Positions 11,882-22,865 of a stretch of DNA of 64,000 nt are shown here, piece after piece. Location: contig JARPUW010000284.1 of the NCBI GenBank assembly GCA_030533445.1, positions 110,462 to 174,461 of the forward strand, in the 5' to 3' direction. This stretch comes from Cyprinodon diabolis (lineage: Eukaryota; Chordata; Actinopteri; Cyprinodontiformes; Cyprinodontidae). Position 1 is the stretch's first letter, and each line of letters starts with the position of its first letter. The notes under the pieces were generated by a model, which saw nothing but the letters and a program-made list of their open reading frames with translations, did no database searches and was not told the origin of the DNA. A program made the position numbers and the translations under genes.

Positions 11882-13162
11882 AATGAGCAATATGCCAGAA
11901 TGTATGAGTGTGTATAAGGAAGAGGCTTTTATTCTGTAGAGTCCTTGTAGTCTTATTTTGAAAGTCTATCATGAATGTGCATCAAAAGATGGGTCACGCC
12001 CAGCAGTGATATAGAATCCATTTCCAAATGTTAAATCACTGGTTTTCCATGTTATTAGGTGAATAGTTGCTGTATTACAGAGTAAATGGGAGACTTTTAT
12101 TGTGAAATTTGCTCTGGGTGTGTTTTGAAAAGGTCACTAGAGTCTAATAAAAACAACCTGGAAGAGTTTGGGTCATAATGTTGAGCCATTTGCATCAATT
12201 AATGCATTAGTATAATCTAGAGGCTTTTATTTTGTAGGGTCCCTGGAGTCTTATTTTGAAAGTCCAACAGAGTTGTGTTTATAGAAAATGTTCAGACCCG
12301 TCAATGATAGTTGATTACTTTCCAATCGTTAAATCACTCTTTTTCCATGTTATTAGGGCAGCAGATGAAGCGGAAATGGGAGGCTTTTATTTTGAAATTT
12401 GCTATAGGGTGTGTTTTAAACAGTCTCCTAGAGTCTATTCTCTAAAACGGGGTTGAGTTTGGGTCATAATGTTGAGCCATATAGGGCAATAAATATATGT
12501 AAAAAATATAGAGGCTTTTATTTTGTAGGGTCCCTGGAGTCTTATTTTGAAAGTCTATCAGTGCTGAGTGGCAAGGGAAGTGTCATGGACAGCAGTCATA
12601 TAGTATCCATTTCCCAATGTTAAATCAGTCCTTTCACCCTCCATTAGATTAATATGTGCTGTTAAAAACAGCAGAGGTAAAATCTGTTTGAAGCTTGGTA
12701 ACCTTGACAACGCTTAACGAGCCTCTCACTGACACAGACAACAGCTGCACTCACTATTGGTTTCTTCTTCCCAGGCTTTTTTGTATGGGAAGAACGGCAC
12801 CGAACAAACGACTACTGATCAAAAACCGTATGAGTTATTCAAAAAACATTTTCACCATGAGCATCAGCAATCCTTCGACTCCAACTATACCAACTTTGGT
12901 GTATGTGTGTCATTCAGAAAAAATATTTATGACGAGTGAAAACACATAGTGTGATTCGTTTCTCTCCCATCTTCAGCTCAAAAAGAATAGAGAAAGGCTG
13001 AAACTCTCATCGACTTTAGGTTGGTCTGGAGGGTTTTTAAGGAAAAGTATTAATCCTACCGTAATTCCGAAGACATTGTGTGAGTCCAGAGGTTTCAGTC
13101 TACAAACTGACCAAAAATGGTGACTGTAGCTCCAAATATGTGGCCGTGAGGGCGAGAATAAG

Positions 13163-16100
13163 ATGTTTGATCTTAAAAAAATGGCCGCCTCACACTAAGA
13201 TTTCAGCAGCTGCACTCTAGCAGGCTGCTGCAGAAGCTAACTGTCAGCTAGCTTCCAGGTGCTTACCCTCCGAACAAACGACTGCTGAGCAAAAACCGTA
13301 AAAGATATCTGAAAAATTCTTTCAGTGAAAGCAACATCTATCCTTTGTCTCAGACTGGGGTAACCTTCATGTCTGTAGGTCTTTCACAACCCAAAACGAA
13401 GCACAAACAAAATGGTTGGCCCACCTGCTCCTCCCTTTGTTTGAACTGCAGGACCTCACTCTCACTCACCTTTTAGCTGCTAAAGCACCCCTCCGAACAA
13501 ACGACTGCTGAGTAAAAACCGTAAAAGGTATCTGAAAAATTCTTTTTATCTAAGCGACAGCTATATCTTGTCTTCAATTGGAGTAACTTTCATGGCTGTA
13601 GGTCATCTACAAACTGAATGGGAAGAGAAAGAAAAAGAAAAAACGTTTCATCACACCTAAGCTTCTAATTGAGCTAGCTGCAGCAGGTCACTGTCACTCA
13701 GCTTTCAGGTGCTTAAAATGTCCTCCGAACAAACGACTGCTGAGCAAAAACCGTATGAGTTATTCAAAAAATTTTTTCACCGTGAGCGTCAGTCATCCTT
13801 CGACTCCAACTATGCCAACTTTGGTGTATGTGTGTCATTCAGAAAAATATTTATGACGAGTTTAAAACACATAGTCTGATTCGTTTTTCTCCCCTCTTCT
13901 GCTCCAAAACCAATGAAAAACGGCTCTGATTTTCATCGACTTTAGGTCGGTCTGGAGGGTTTTTAAGGAAAAGTATTAATCCTACCGTAATTCCGAAGAT
14001 ATTGTGTGGGTCCAGAGATTTCAGTCTACAAACTGACCAAAAATGGTGACTCTAGCTATAAATATGTGGCCGTGAGGGCGAGTTTAAAATGTTTTTTTGT
14101 GTTTAAAAAACGCCTGCCTCACACTCTAGCTTTTCAGTTGCTCCACTCTAGCAGGCTGGATTTTGCTAAAACTTTGTGGCGCTTGAGGTCTGATTATACA
14201 AAAACCGTAGCAGTTATCAACATACCGTCTTCAGTTTTAAATAGACGAAGGATTTATCTACAAACTGAGCTTCAAACTGTTTTTCTAGGTGAATGTATGC
14301 CGACACAGTGAAGTGCTGTTTTTTATGCTTTTTTTTTCCTCTCCCCATTCATTTCCTATGGGATTTTTTTGCGACGTTTTCGCTAATAATTCGCAAACCT
14401 TCGGACTAATGAGAAAGTTTTATACAAGCACACATCACCCCATTGGTCCCGACGCGTGTGCCAACTTTGGGCCCGATCCGCCAAACCGTGCGGGACTAGT
14501 TACGCGCCGAAGTTTTGGGTATACGGGAGAATTATAATAACTAGAAAATTTCTAAAGAAATTTTGAGGGGGGCCACCTACTGCCCGTCTGGGGAACCGGG
14601 CCAATACGGCCCTGGCAAGTGATGTCGGGGCTCCCCAGACCAACTGCTTATGCCTTTGAGGGCTGCTGAGGGAAGGAAAGAGGGCTAGGTCATGGGCAAA
14701 GAGAGCTGTGTGCCACCTGTGCTGAAATCTGGGTAATAGACGTGCACAGCGTATGATGCACAAGGGTAATATGGGTTGTCCATATTGAACCGCAGTGGGT
14801 AAAGCTCAGTTGGTGGGCTCCGCCCGCCTGCTAGGAGCCATTGCAGCGATGAAAAAAATCCCCAATGGCGGGCATTGCCCGCCTGCTAAGAGCCATTGCA
14901 GTGATGAAATCACCAATGGCGGGCTCCGCCCGCCTGCTAGGAGCCATTGCAGTGATGAAAAAAATCACCATTGGCGGGCTCCGCCCGCCTCCTAACAGCC
15001 ATTGCAGTGATGAAATCACCAATGGCGGGCTCCGCCCGCCTGCTAGGAGCCATTGCAGTGATGAAAAAAATCACCATTGGCGGGCTCCGCCCGCCTCCTA
15101 ACAGCCATTGCAGTGATGAAATCACCAATGGCGGGCTCCGCCCGCCTTCTAAGAGCCATTGCAGTGATGAAATTACAAATGGCTATAAGCAATATGCCAG
15201 AATGTATGAGTGTGTATAAGGAAGAGGCTTTTATTTTGTAGAGTCCCTGTAGTCTTATTTTGAAAGTCTATCATGGAAGTGCATCTATAGATGGGTCATG
15301 CCCAGCAGTGATATAGAATCCATTTCCAAATGTTAAATCACTGGTTTTCCATGTTATTAGGTGAATAGTTCCTGTATTACAGAGTAAATGGGATACTTTT
15401 ATTGTGAAATTTGCTCTGGGGTGTGTTTTGAAAAGGTCACCAGAGTCTAATAAAAACAACCTGGAAGAGTTTGGGTCATAATGTTGAGCCATTTGCATCA
15501 ATTAATGCATTAGTATAATCTAGAGGCTTTTATTTTGTAGGGTCCCTGGAGTCTTATTTTGAAAGTCCAACAGAGTTGTGTTTAGAGAAAATGTTCAGAC
15601 CCATCAATGATAGTTGATGACTTTCCAATCGTTAAATCACTCTTTTTCCATTTTATTAGGGCAGTAGATGAAGCGGAAATGGGAGGCTTTTATTTTGAAA
15701 TTTGCCATAGGGTGTGTTTTAAACAGTCTCCTAGAGTCTATTCTCTAAAATGGGGTTGAGTTTGGGTCATAATGTTGAGCCATATAGGGCAATAAATATA
15801 TGTAAAAAATATAGAGGCTTTTATTTTGAAGGGTCCCTGGAGTCTTATTTTGAAAGTCTATCAGTGCTGAGTGGCAAGGGAAGTGTCATGGACGGCAGTC
15901 ATATAGTATCCATTTCCCAATGTTAAATCAGTGCTTTCACCCTCCATTAGATTAATATGTGCTGTTTAAAACAGCAGAGGTAAAATCTGTTTGAAGCTTG
16001 GTAACCTTGACAACGCTTAACGAGCCTCTCACTGACACAGACAACAGCTGCACTCACTATTGGTTTCTTCTTCCCAGGCTTTTTTGTATGGGAAGAACGG

Positions 16101-16465
16101 CAACGAAAACAAACGACTACTGATCAAAAACCGTATGAGTTATTCAAAAAACATTTTCACCATGAGCATCAGCAATCCTTCGACTCCAAGTATACCAACT
16201 TTGGTGTATGTGTGTCATTCAGAACAATATTTATGACGACTTGAAAACACATAGTCTGATTCGTTTCTCTCCCATCTTCAGCTCAAAAAGAATGGAGAAA
16301 GGCTGAAACTCATCGACTTTAGGTTGGTCTGGAGGGTTTTTAAGGAAAAGTATTAATCCTACCGTAATTCCGAAGACATTGTGTGAGTCCAGAGGTTTCA
16401 GTCTACAAACTGACCAAAAATGGTGACTGTAGCTCCAAATATGTGGCCGTGAGGGCGAGAATAAG
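13163..16465. repeat. Macrosatellite unit 5 (3303 bp, divergent hairpin core)
   Basis: The 5' half is ordinary. The core from about 14,570 to 15,600 is the most divergent of all units: many private substitutions, and a hairpin array expanded to seven hairpins with a 106-bp dimeric period. No 66-bp module. Near 16,100 it has GGCAACGAAAACAAACG where most units have GGCACCGAACAAACG; unit 8 shares this. Confidence 0.95.
14812..15183. repeat. GC-hairpin array, unit 5 (7 hairpins, expanded)
   Basis: 372 bp with seven hairpins, the largest array here. The middle has a dimeric period of 106 bp (51 + 55), where every second module carries GATGAAAAAAATCACC and CCTCCTAACAG. One hairpin has loop ATT, and the first has the GGTGGGC arm. 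Confidence 0.93.
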
Positions 16466-19400
16466 ATGTTTGATCTTAAAAAAATGGCCGCCTCACACTA
16501 AGATTTCAGCAGCTGCACTCTAGCAGGCTGCTGCAGAAGCTAACTGTCAGCTAGCTTCCAGGTGCTTACCCTCCGAACAAACGACTGCTGAGCAAAAACC
16601 GTAAAAGATATCTGAAAAATTCTTTCAGTGAAAGCAACATCTATCCTTTGTCTCAGACTGGGGTAACCTTCATGTCTGTAGGTCTTTCACAACCCAAAAC
16701 GAAGCACAAACAAAATGGTTGGCCCACCTGCTCCTCCCTTTGTTTGAACTGCAGGACCTCACTCTCACTCACCTTTTAGCTGCTAAAGCACCCCTCCGAA
16801 CAAACGACTGCTGAGTAAAAACCGTAAAAGGTGTCTGAAAAATTCTTTTTATCTAAGCGACAGCTATATCTTGTCTTCAATTGGAGTAACTTTCATGGCT
16901 GTAGGTCATCTACAAACTGAATGGGAAGAGAAAGAAAAAGAAAAAACGTTTCATCACACCTAAGCTTCTAATTGAGCTAGCTGCAGCAGGTCACTGTCAC
17001 TCAGCTTTCAGGTGCTTAAAATGTCCTCCGAACAAACGACTGCTGAGCAAAAACCGTATGAGTTATTCAAAAAATTTTTTCACCGTGAGCGTCAGTCATC
17101 CTTCGACTCCAACTATGCCAACTTTGGTGTATGTGTGTCATTCAGAAAAATATTTATGACGAGTTTAAAACACATAGTCGGATTCGTTTTTCTCCCCTCT
17201 TCTGCTCCAAAACCAATGAAAAACGGCTCTGATTTTCATCGACTTTAGGTCGGTCTGGAGGGTTTTTAAGGAAAAGTATTAATCCTACCGTAATTCCGAA
17301 GATATTGTGTGGGTCCAGAGATTTCAGTCTACAAACTGACCAAAAATGGTGACTCTAGCTATAAATATGTGGCCGTGAGGGCGAGTTTAAAATGTTATTT
17401 TGTGTTTAAAAAACGCCTGCCTCACACTCTAGCTTTTCAGTTGCTCCACTCTAGCAGGCTGGATTTTGCTAAAACTTTGTGGCGCTTGAGGTCTGATTAT
17501 ACAAAAACCGTAGCAGTTATCAACATACCGTCTTCAGTTTTAAATAGAGGAAGGATTTATCTACAAACTGAGCTTCAAACTGTTTTTCTAGGTGAATGTA
17601 TGCCGACACAGTGAAGTGCTGTTTTTTATGCTTTTTTTTACCTCTTCCCATTCATTTCCTATGGGATTTTTTTGCGACGTTTTCGCTAATAATTCGCAAA
17701 CCTTCGGACTAATGAGAAAGTTTTATACAAGCACACATCACCCCATTGGTCCCGACGCGTGTGCCAACTTTGGGCCCGATCCGCCAAACCGTGCGGGACT
17801 AGTTACGTGCCGAAGTTTTGGGTATACGGGAGAATTATAATAATAATAACTAGAAAATTTCTAAAGAAATTTTGAGGGGGGCCACCTACTGCCCGTCTGG
17901 GGAACCGGGCCAATACGGCCCTGGCAAGTGACGTCGGGGCTCCCCAGACCAACTGCTTACGCCTTTGAGGGCTGCTGAGGGAAGGAAAGAGGGCAAGTTC
18001 ATGGGCAAAGAGAGCTGTGTGCCACTTGTGCTGAAATCTGGGAAATAGACGTGCACAGCGTATGATGCACAAGGGTAATATGGGTTGTCCATATTGAAAC
18101 ACAGTGGGTAAAGCCCAGTTGGCGGGCTTCGCCCGCCTGCTAGGAGCCATCTCAGTGAAGAAACAAATCACCAATGGCGGGCTCTGCCCGCCTTCTAAGA
18201 GCCATTGCAGTGATGAAATCACCAATGGCGGGCTCCGCCCGCCTGCTAAGAGCCATTGCAGTGATGTAATCACCAATGGCAATGAGCAATATGCCAGAAT
18301 GTATGAGTGTGTATAAGGAAGAGGCTTTTATTCTGTAGAGTCCTTGTAGTCTTATTTTGAAAGTCTATCATGAATGTGCATCAAAAGATGGGTCACGCCC
18401 AGCAGTGATATAGAATCCATTTCCAAATGTTAAATCACTGGTTTTCCATGTTATTAGGTGAATAGTTGATGTATTACAGAGTAAATGGGAGACTTTTATT
18501 GTGAAATTTGCTCTGGGGTGTGTCTTGAAAAGGTCACTAGAGTCTAATAAAAACAACCTGGAAGAGTTTGGGTCATAATGTTGAGCCATTTGCATCAATT
18601 AATGCATTAGTATAATCTAGAGGCTTTTATTTTGTAGGGTCCCTGGAGTCTTATTTTGAAAGTCCAACAGAGTTGTGTTTATAGAAAATGTTCAGACCCG
18701 TCAATGATAGTTGATTACTTTCCAATCGTTAAATCACTCTTTTTCCATGTTATTAGGGCAGTAGATGAAGCGGAAATGGGAGGCTTTTATTTTGAAATTT
18801 GCTATAGGGTGTGTTTTAAACAGTCTCCTAGAGTCTATTCTCTAAAACGGGGTTGAGTTTGGGTCATAATGTTGAGCCATATAGGGCAATAAATATATGT
18901 AAAAAATATAGAGGCTTTTATTTTGTAGGGTCCCTGGAGTCTTATTTTGAAAGTCTATCAGTGATGAGTGGCAAGGGAAGTGTCATGGACAGCAGTCATA
19001 TAGTATCCATTTCCCAATGTTAAATCAGTGCTTTCACCCTCCATTAGATTAATATGTGCTGTTTAAAACAGCAGAGATAAAATCTGTTTGAAGCTTGGTA
19101 ACCTTGACAACGCTTAAGGAGCCTCTCACTGACACAGACAACAGCTGCACTCACTATTGGTTTCTTCTTCCCAGGCTTTTTTGTATGGGAAGAACGGCAC
19201 CGAACAAACGACTGCTGAGCAAAAACCGTATGAGTTATTAAAAAAAAAAATTCACCATGAGCATCAGCAATCCTTCGACTCCAACTATACCAACTTTGGT
19301 GTATGTGTGTCATTCAGAACAATATTTATGACGACTTGAAAACACATAGTCTGATTCGTTTCTCTCCCATCTTCAGCTCAAAAAGAATGGAGAAAGGCTG

Positions 19401-19560
19401 AAACTCATCGACTTTAGGTTGGTCTGGAGGGTTTTTAAGGAAAAGTATTAATCCTACCGTGATTCCGAAGACATTGCGTGAGTCCAGAGGTTTCAGTCTA
19501 CAAACTGACCAAAAATGGTGACTGTAGCTCCAAATATGTGGCCGTGAGGGCGAGAATAAG
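16466..19560. repeat. Macrosatellite unit 6 (3095 bp, shortest complete unit)
   Basis: Carries the markers AAAAGGTGTCTG and GTCGGA shared with units 9, 13 and 17. No 66-bp module and only three GC hairpins, which makes it the shortest complete unit. From 18,104 onward it matches unit 13 at a constant offset of 22,542 bp, sharing rare variants such as AGAAACAAATCACC and a run of ten A's near 19,240. Confidence 0.95.
18121..18280. repeat. GC-hairpin array, unit 6 (3 hairpins)
   Basis: 160 bp. Compared with the standard array, one 51-bp module and the 27-bp short module are missing. Identical layout in unit 13. Confidence 0.93.
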
Positions 19561-20947
19561 ATGTTTGATCTTAAAAAAATGGCCGCCTCACACTAAGATT
19601 TCAGCAGCTGCACTCTAGCAGGCTGCTGCAGAAGCTAACTGTCAGCTAGCTTCCAGGTGCTTACCCTCCGAACAAACGACTGCTGAGCAAAAACCGTAAA
19701 AGATATCTGAAAAATTCTTTCAGTGAAAGCAACATCTATCCTTTGTCTCAGACTGGGGTAACCTTCATGTCTGTAGGTCTTTCACAACCCAAAACGAAGC
19801 ACAAACAAAATGGTTGGCCCACCTGCTCCTCCCTTTGTTTGAACTGCAGGACATCACTCTCACTCACCTTTTAGCTGCTAAAGCACCCCTCCGAACAAAC
19901 GACTGCTGAGTAAAAACCGTAAAAGGTATCTGAAAAATTCTTTTTATCTAAGCTACAGCTATATCTTGTCTTCAATTGGAGTAACTTTCATGGCTGTAGG
20001 TCATCTACAAACTGAATGGGAAGAGAAAGAAAAAGAAAAAACGTTTCATCACACCTAAGCTTCTAATTGAGCTAGCTGCAGCAGGTCACTGTCACTCAGC
20101 TTTCAGGTGCTTAAAATGTCCTCCGAACAAACGACTGCTGAGCAAAAACCGTATGAGTTATTCAAAAAATTTTTTCACCGTGAGCGTCAGTCATCCTTCG
20201 ACTCCAACTATGCCAACTTTGGTGTATGTGTGTCATTCAGAAAAATATTTATGACGAGTTTAAAACACATAGTCTGATTCGTTTTTCTCCCCTCTTCTGC
20301 TCCAAAACCAATGAAAAACGGCTCTGATTTTCATCGACTTTAGGTCGGTCTGGAGGGTTTTTAAGGAAAAGTATTAATCCTACCGTAATTCCGAAGATAT
20401 TGTGTGGGTCCAGAGATTTCAGTCTACAAACTGACCAAAAATGGTGACTCTAGCTATAAATATGTGGCCGTGAGGGCGAGTTTAAAATGTTTTTTTGTGT
20501 TTAAAAAACGCCTGCCTCACACTCTAGCTTTTCAGTTGCTCCACTCTAGCAGGCTGGATTTTGCTAAAACTTTGTGGCGCTTGAGGTCTGATTATACAAA
20601 AACCGTAGCAGTTATCAACATACCGTCTTCAGTTTTAAATAGACGAAGGATTTATCTACAAACTGAGCTTCAAACTGTTTTTCTAGGTGAATGTATGCCG
20701 ACACAGTGAAGTGCTGTTTTTTATGCTTTTTTTTACCTCTTCCCATTCATTTCCTATGGGATTTTTTTGCGACGTTTTCGCTAATAATTCGCAAACCTTC
20801 GGACTAATGAGAAAGTTTTATACAAGCACACATCACCCCATTGGTCCCGACGCGTGTGCCAACTTTGGGCCCGATCCGCCAAACCGTGCGGGACTAGTTA
20901 CGTGCCGAAGTTTTGGGTATACGGGAGAATTATAATAATAATAATAA

Positions 20948-21076
20948 TACGCGGAATAAATATGTGCAATAGTAGTAGGTGGGCCATGCCTTCGGCATGT
21001 GGCCCCCCAATAATACGCGGAATAAATATGTGCAATAGTAGTAGGTGGGCCATGCCTTCGGCATGTGGCCCCCCAA
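20948..21076 (+). repeat. Two 66-bp hairpin modules in unit 7
   Basis: Two copies of the module. Unit 14, whose 5' half is a copy of unit 7's, has none at this place. Confidence 0.95.
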
Positions 21077-21346
21077 CTAGAAAATTTCTAAAGAAATTTT
21101 GAGGGGGGCCACCTACTGCCCGTCTTGGGAACCAGCCAATACGGCCCTGGCAAGTGACGTCGGGGCTCCCCAGACCAACTGCTTACGCCTTTGAGGGCTG
21201 CTGAGGGAAGGAAAGAGGGCAAGTTCATGGGCAAAGAGAGCTGTGTGCCACTTGTGCTGACATCTGGGAAATAGACGTGCACAGCGTATGATGCACAAGG
21301 GTAATATGGGTTGTCCATATTGAAACACAGTGGGTAAAGCCCAGTT

Positions 21347-21584
21347 GGCGGGCTTCGCCCGCCTGCTAGGAGCCATCTCAGTGAAGAAAAAAATCACCAA
21401 TGGCGGGCTCTGCCCGCCTTCTAAGAGCCATTGCAGTGATGAAATCACCAATGGCGGGCTCCGCCCGCCTGCTAAGAGCCATTGCAGTGATGTAATCACC
21501 TTTGGCGGGCTCCGCCCGCCTGTTACCATTGGCGGGCTCCGCCCGCCTTCTAAGAGCCATTGCAGTGATGAAATCACCAATGGC
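21347..21584. repeat. GC-hairpin array, unit 7 (5 hairpins)
   Basis: Standard 238-bp array. Confidence 0.93.
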
Positions 21585-22865
21585 AATGAGCAATATGCCA
21601 GAATGTATGAGTGTGTATAAGGAAGAGGCTTTTATTCTGTAGAGTCCTTGTAGTCTTATTTTGAAAGTCTATCATGAATGTGCATCAAAAGATGGGTCAC
21701 GCCCAGCAGTGATATAGAATCCATTTCCAAATGTTAAATCACTGGTTTTCCATGTTATTAGGTGAATAGTTGCTGTATTACAGAGTAAATGGGAGACTTT
21801 TATTGTGAAATTTGCTCTGGGTGTGTTTTGAAAAGGTCACTAGAGTCTAATAAAAACAACCTGGAAGAGTTTGGGTCATAATGTTGAGCCATTTGCATCA
21901 ATTAATGCATTAGTATAATCTAGAGGCTTTTATTTTGTAGGGTCCCTGGAGTCTTATTTTGAAAGTCCAACAGAGTTGTGTTTATAGAAAATGTTCAGAC
22001 CCGTCAATGATAGTTGATTACTTTCCAATCGTTAAATCACTCTTTTTCCATGTTATTAGGGCAGTAGATGAAGCGGAAATGGGAGGCTTTTATTTTGAAA
22101 TTTGCTATAGGGTGTGTTTTAAACAGTCTCCTAGAGTCTATTCTCTAAAACGGGGTTGAGTTTGGGTCATAATGTTGAGCCATATAGGGCAATAAATATA
22201 TGTAAAAAATATAGAGGCTTTTATTTTGTAGGGTCCCTGGAGTCTTATTTTGAAAGTCTATCAGTGCTGAGTGGCAAGGGAAGTGTCATGGACAGCAGTC
22301 ATATAGTATCCATTTCCCAATGTTAAATCAGTCCTTTCACCCTCCATTAGATTAATATGTGCTGTTTAAAACAGCAGAGGTAAAATCTGTTTGAAGCTTG
22401 GTAACCTTGACAACGCTTAAGGAGCCTCTCACTGACACAGACAACAGCTCCACTCACTATTGGTTTCTTCTTCCCAGGCTTTTTTGTATGGGAAGAACGG
22501 CACCGAACAAACGACTACTGATCAAAAACCGTATGAGTTATTCAAAAAACATTTTCACCATGAGCATCAGCAATCCTTCGACTCCAACTATACCAACTTT
22601 GGTGTATGTGTGTCATTCAGAAAAATATTTATGACGAGTTGAAAACACATAGTCTGATTCGTTTCTCTCCCATCTTCAGCTCAAAAAGAATAGAGAAAGG
22701 CTGAAACTCTCATCGACTTTAGGTTGGTCTGGAGGGTTTTTAAGGAAAAGTATTAATCCTACCGTAATTCCGAAGACATTGTGTGAGTCCAGAGGTTTCA
22801 GTCTACAAACTGACCAAAAATGGTGACTGTAGCTCCAAATATGTGGCCGTGAGGGCGAGAATAAG

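Larger units (their letters stand above)
9785..13162. repeat. Macrosatellite unit 4 (3378 bp)
   Basis: The GATCTGAAAAAAATGG type, with three 66-bp modules after a longer (TAA)n tract. Five GC hairpins. The T3 inverted repeat reads GCTGTTAAAAACAGC, which keeps a six-pair stem. One A is inserted in the A-run near 12919, which shifts the frame of an ORF that is open there in other units. Confidence 0.95.
19561..22865. repeat. Macrosatellite unit 7 (3305 bp)
   Basis: The 5' half pairs with unit 14 (shared AGGACATCACTC and CTAAGCTACAGC). Two 66-bp modules and five GC hairpins. The nested inverted repeat is damaged at 21,121-21,136 (GTCTTGGGAACCAGCC): one base is lost and the pairing arms are disrupted. 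Confidence 0.95.

Noticed and set aside
14812..15183. CRISPR array
   Set aside because: The 51-bp modules are direct tandem copies with no unique spacers, no cas genes, and a eukaryotic context.
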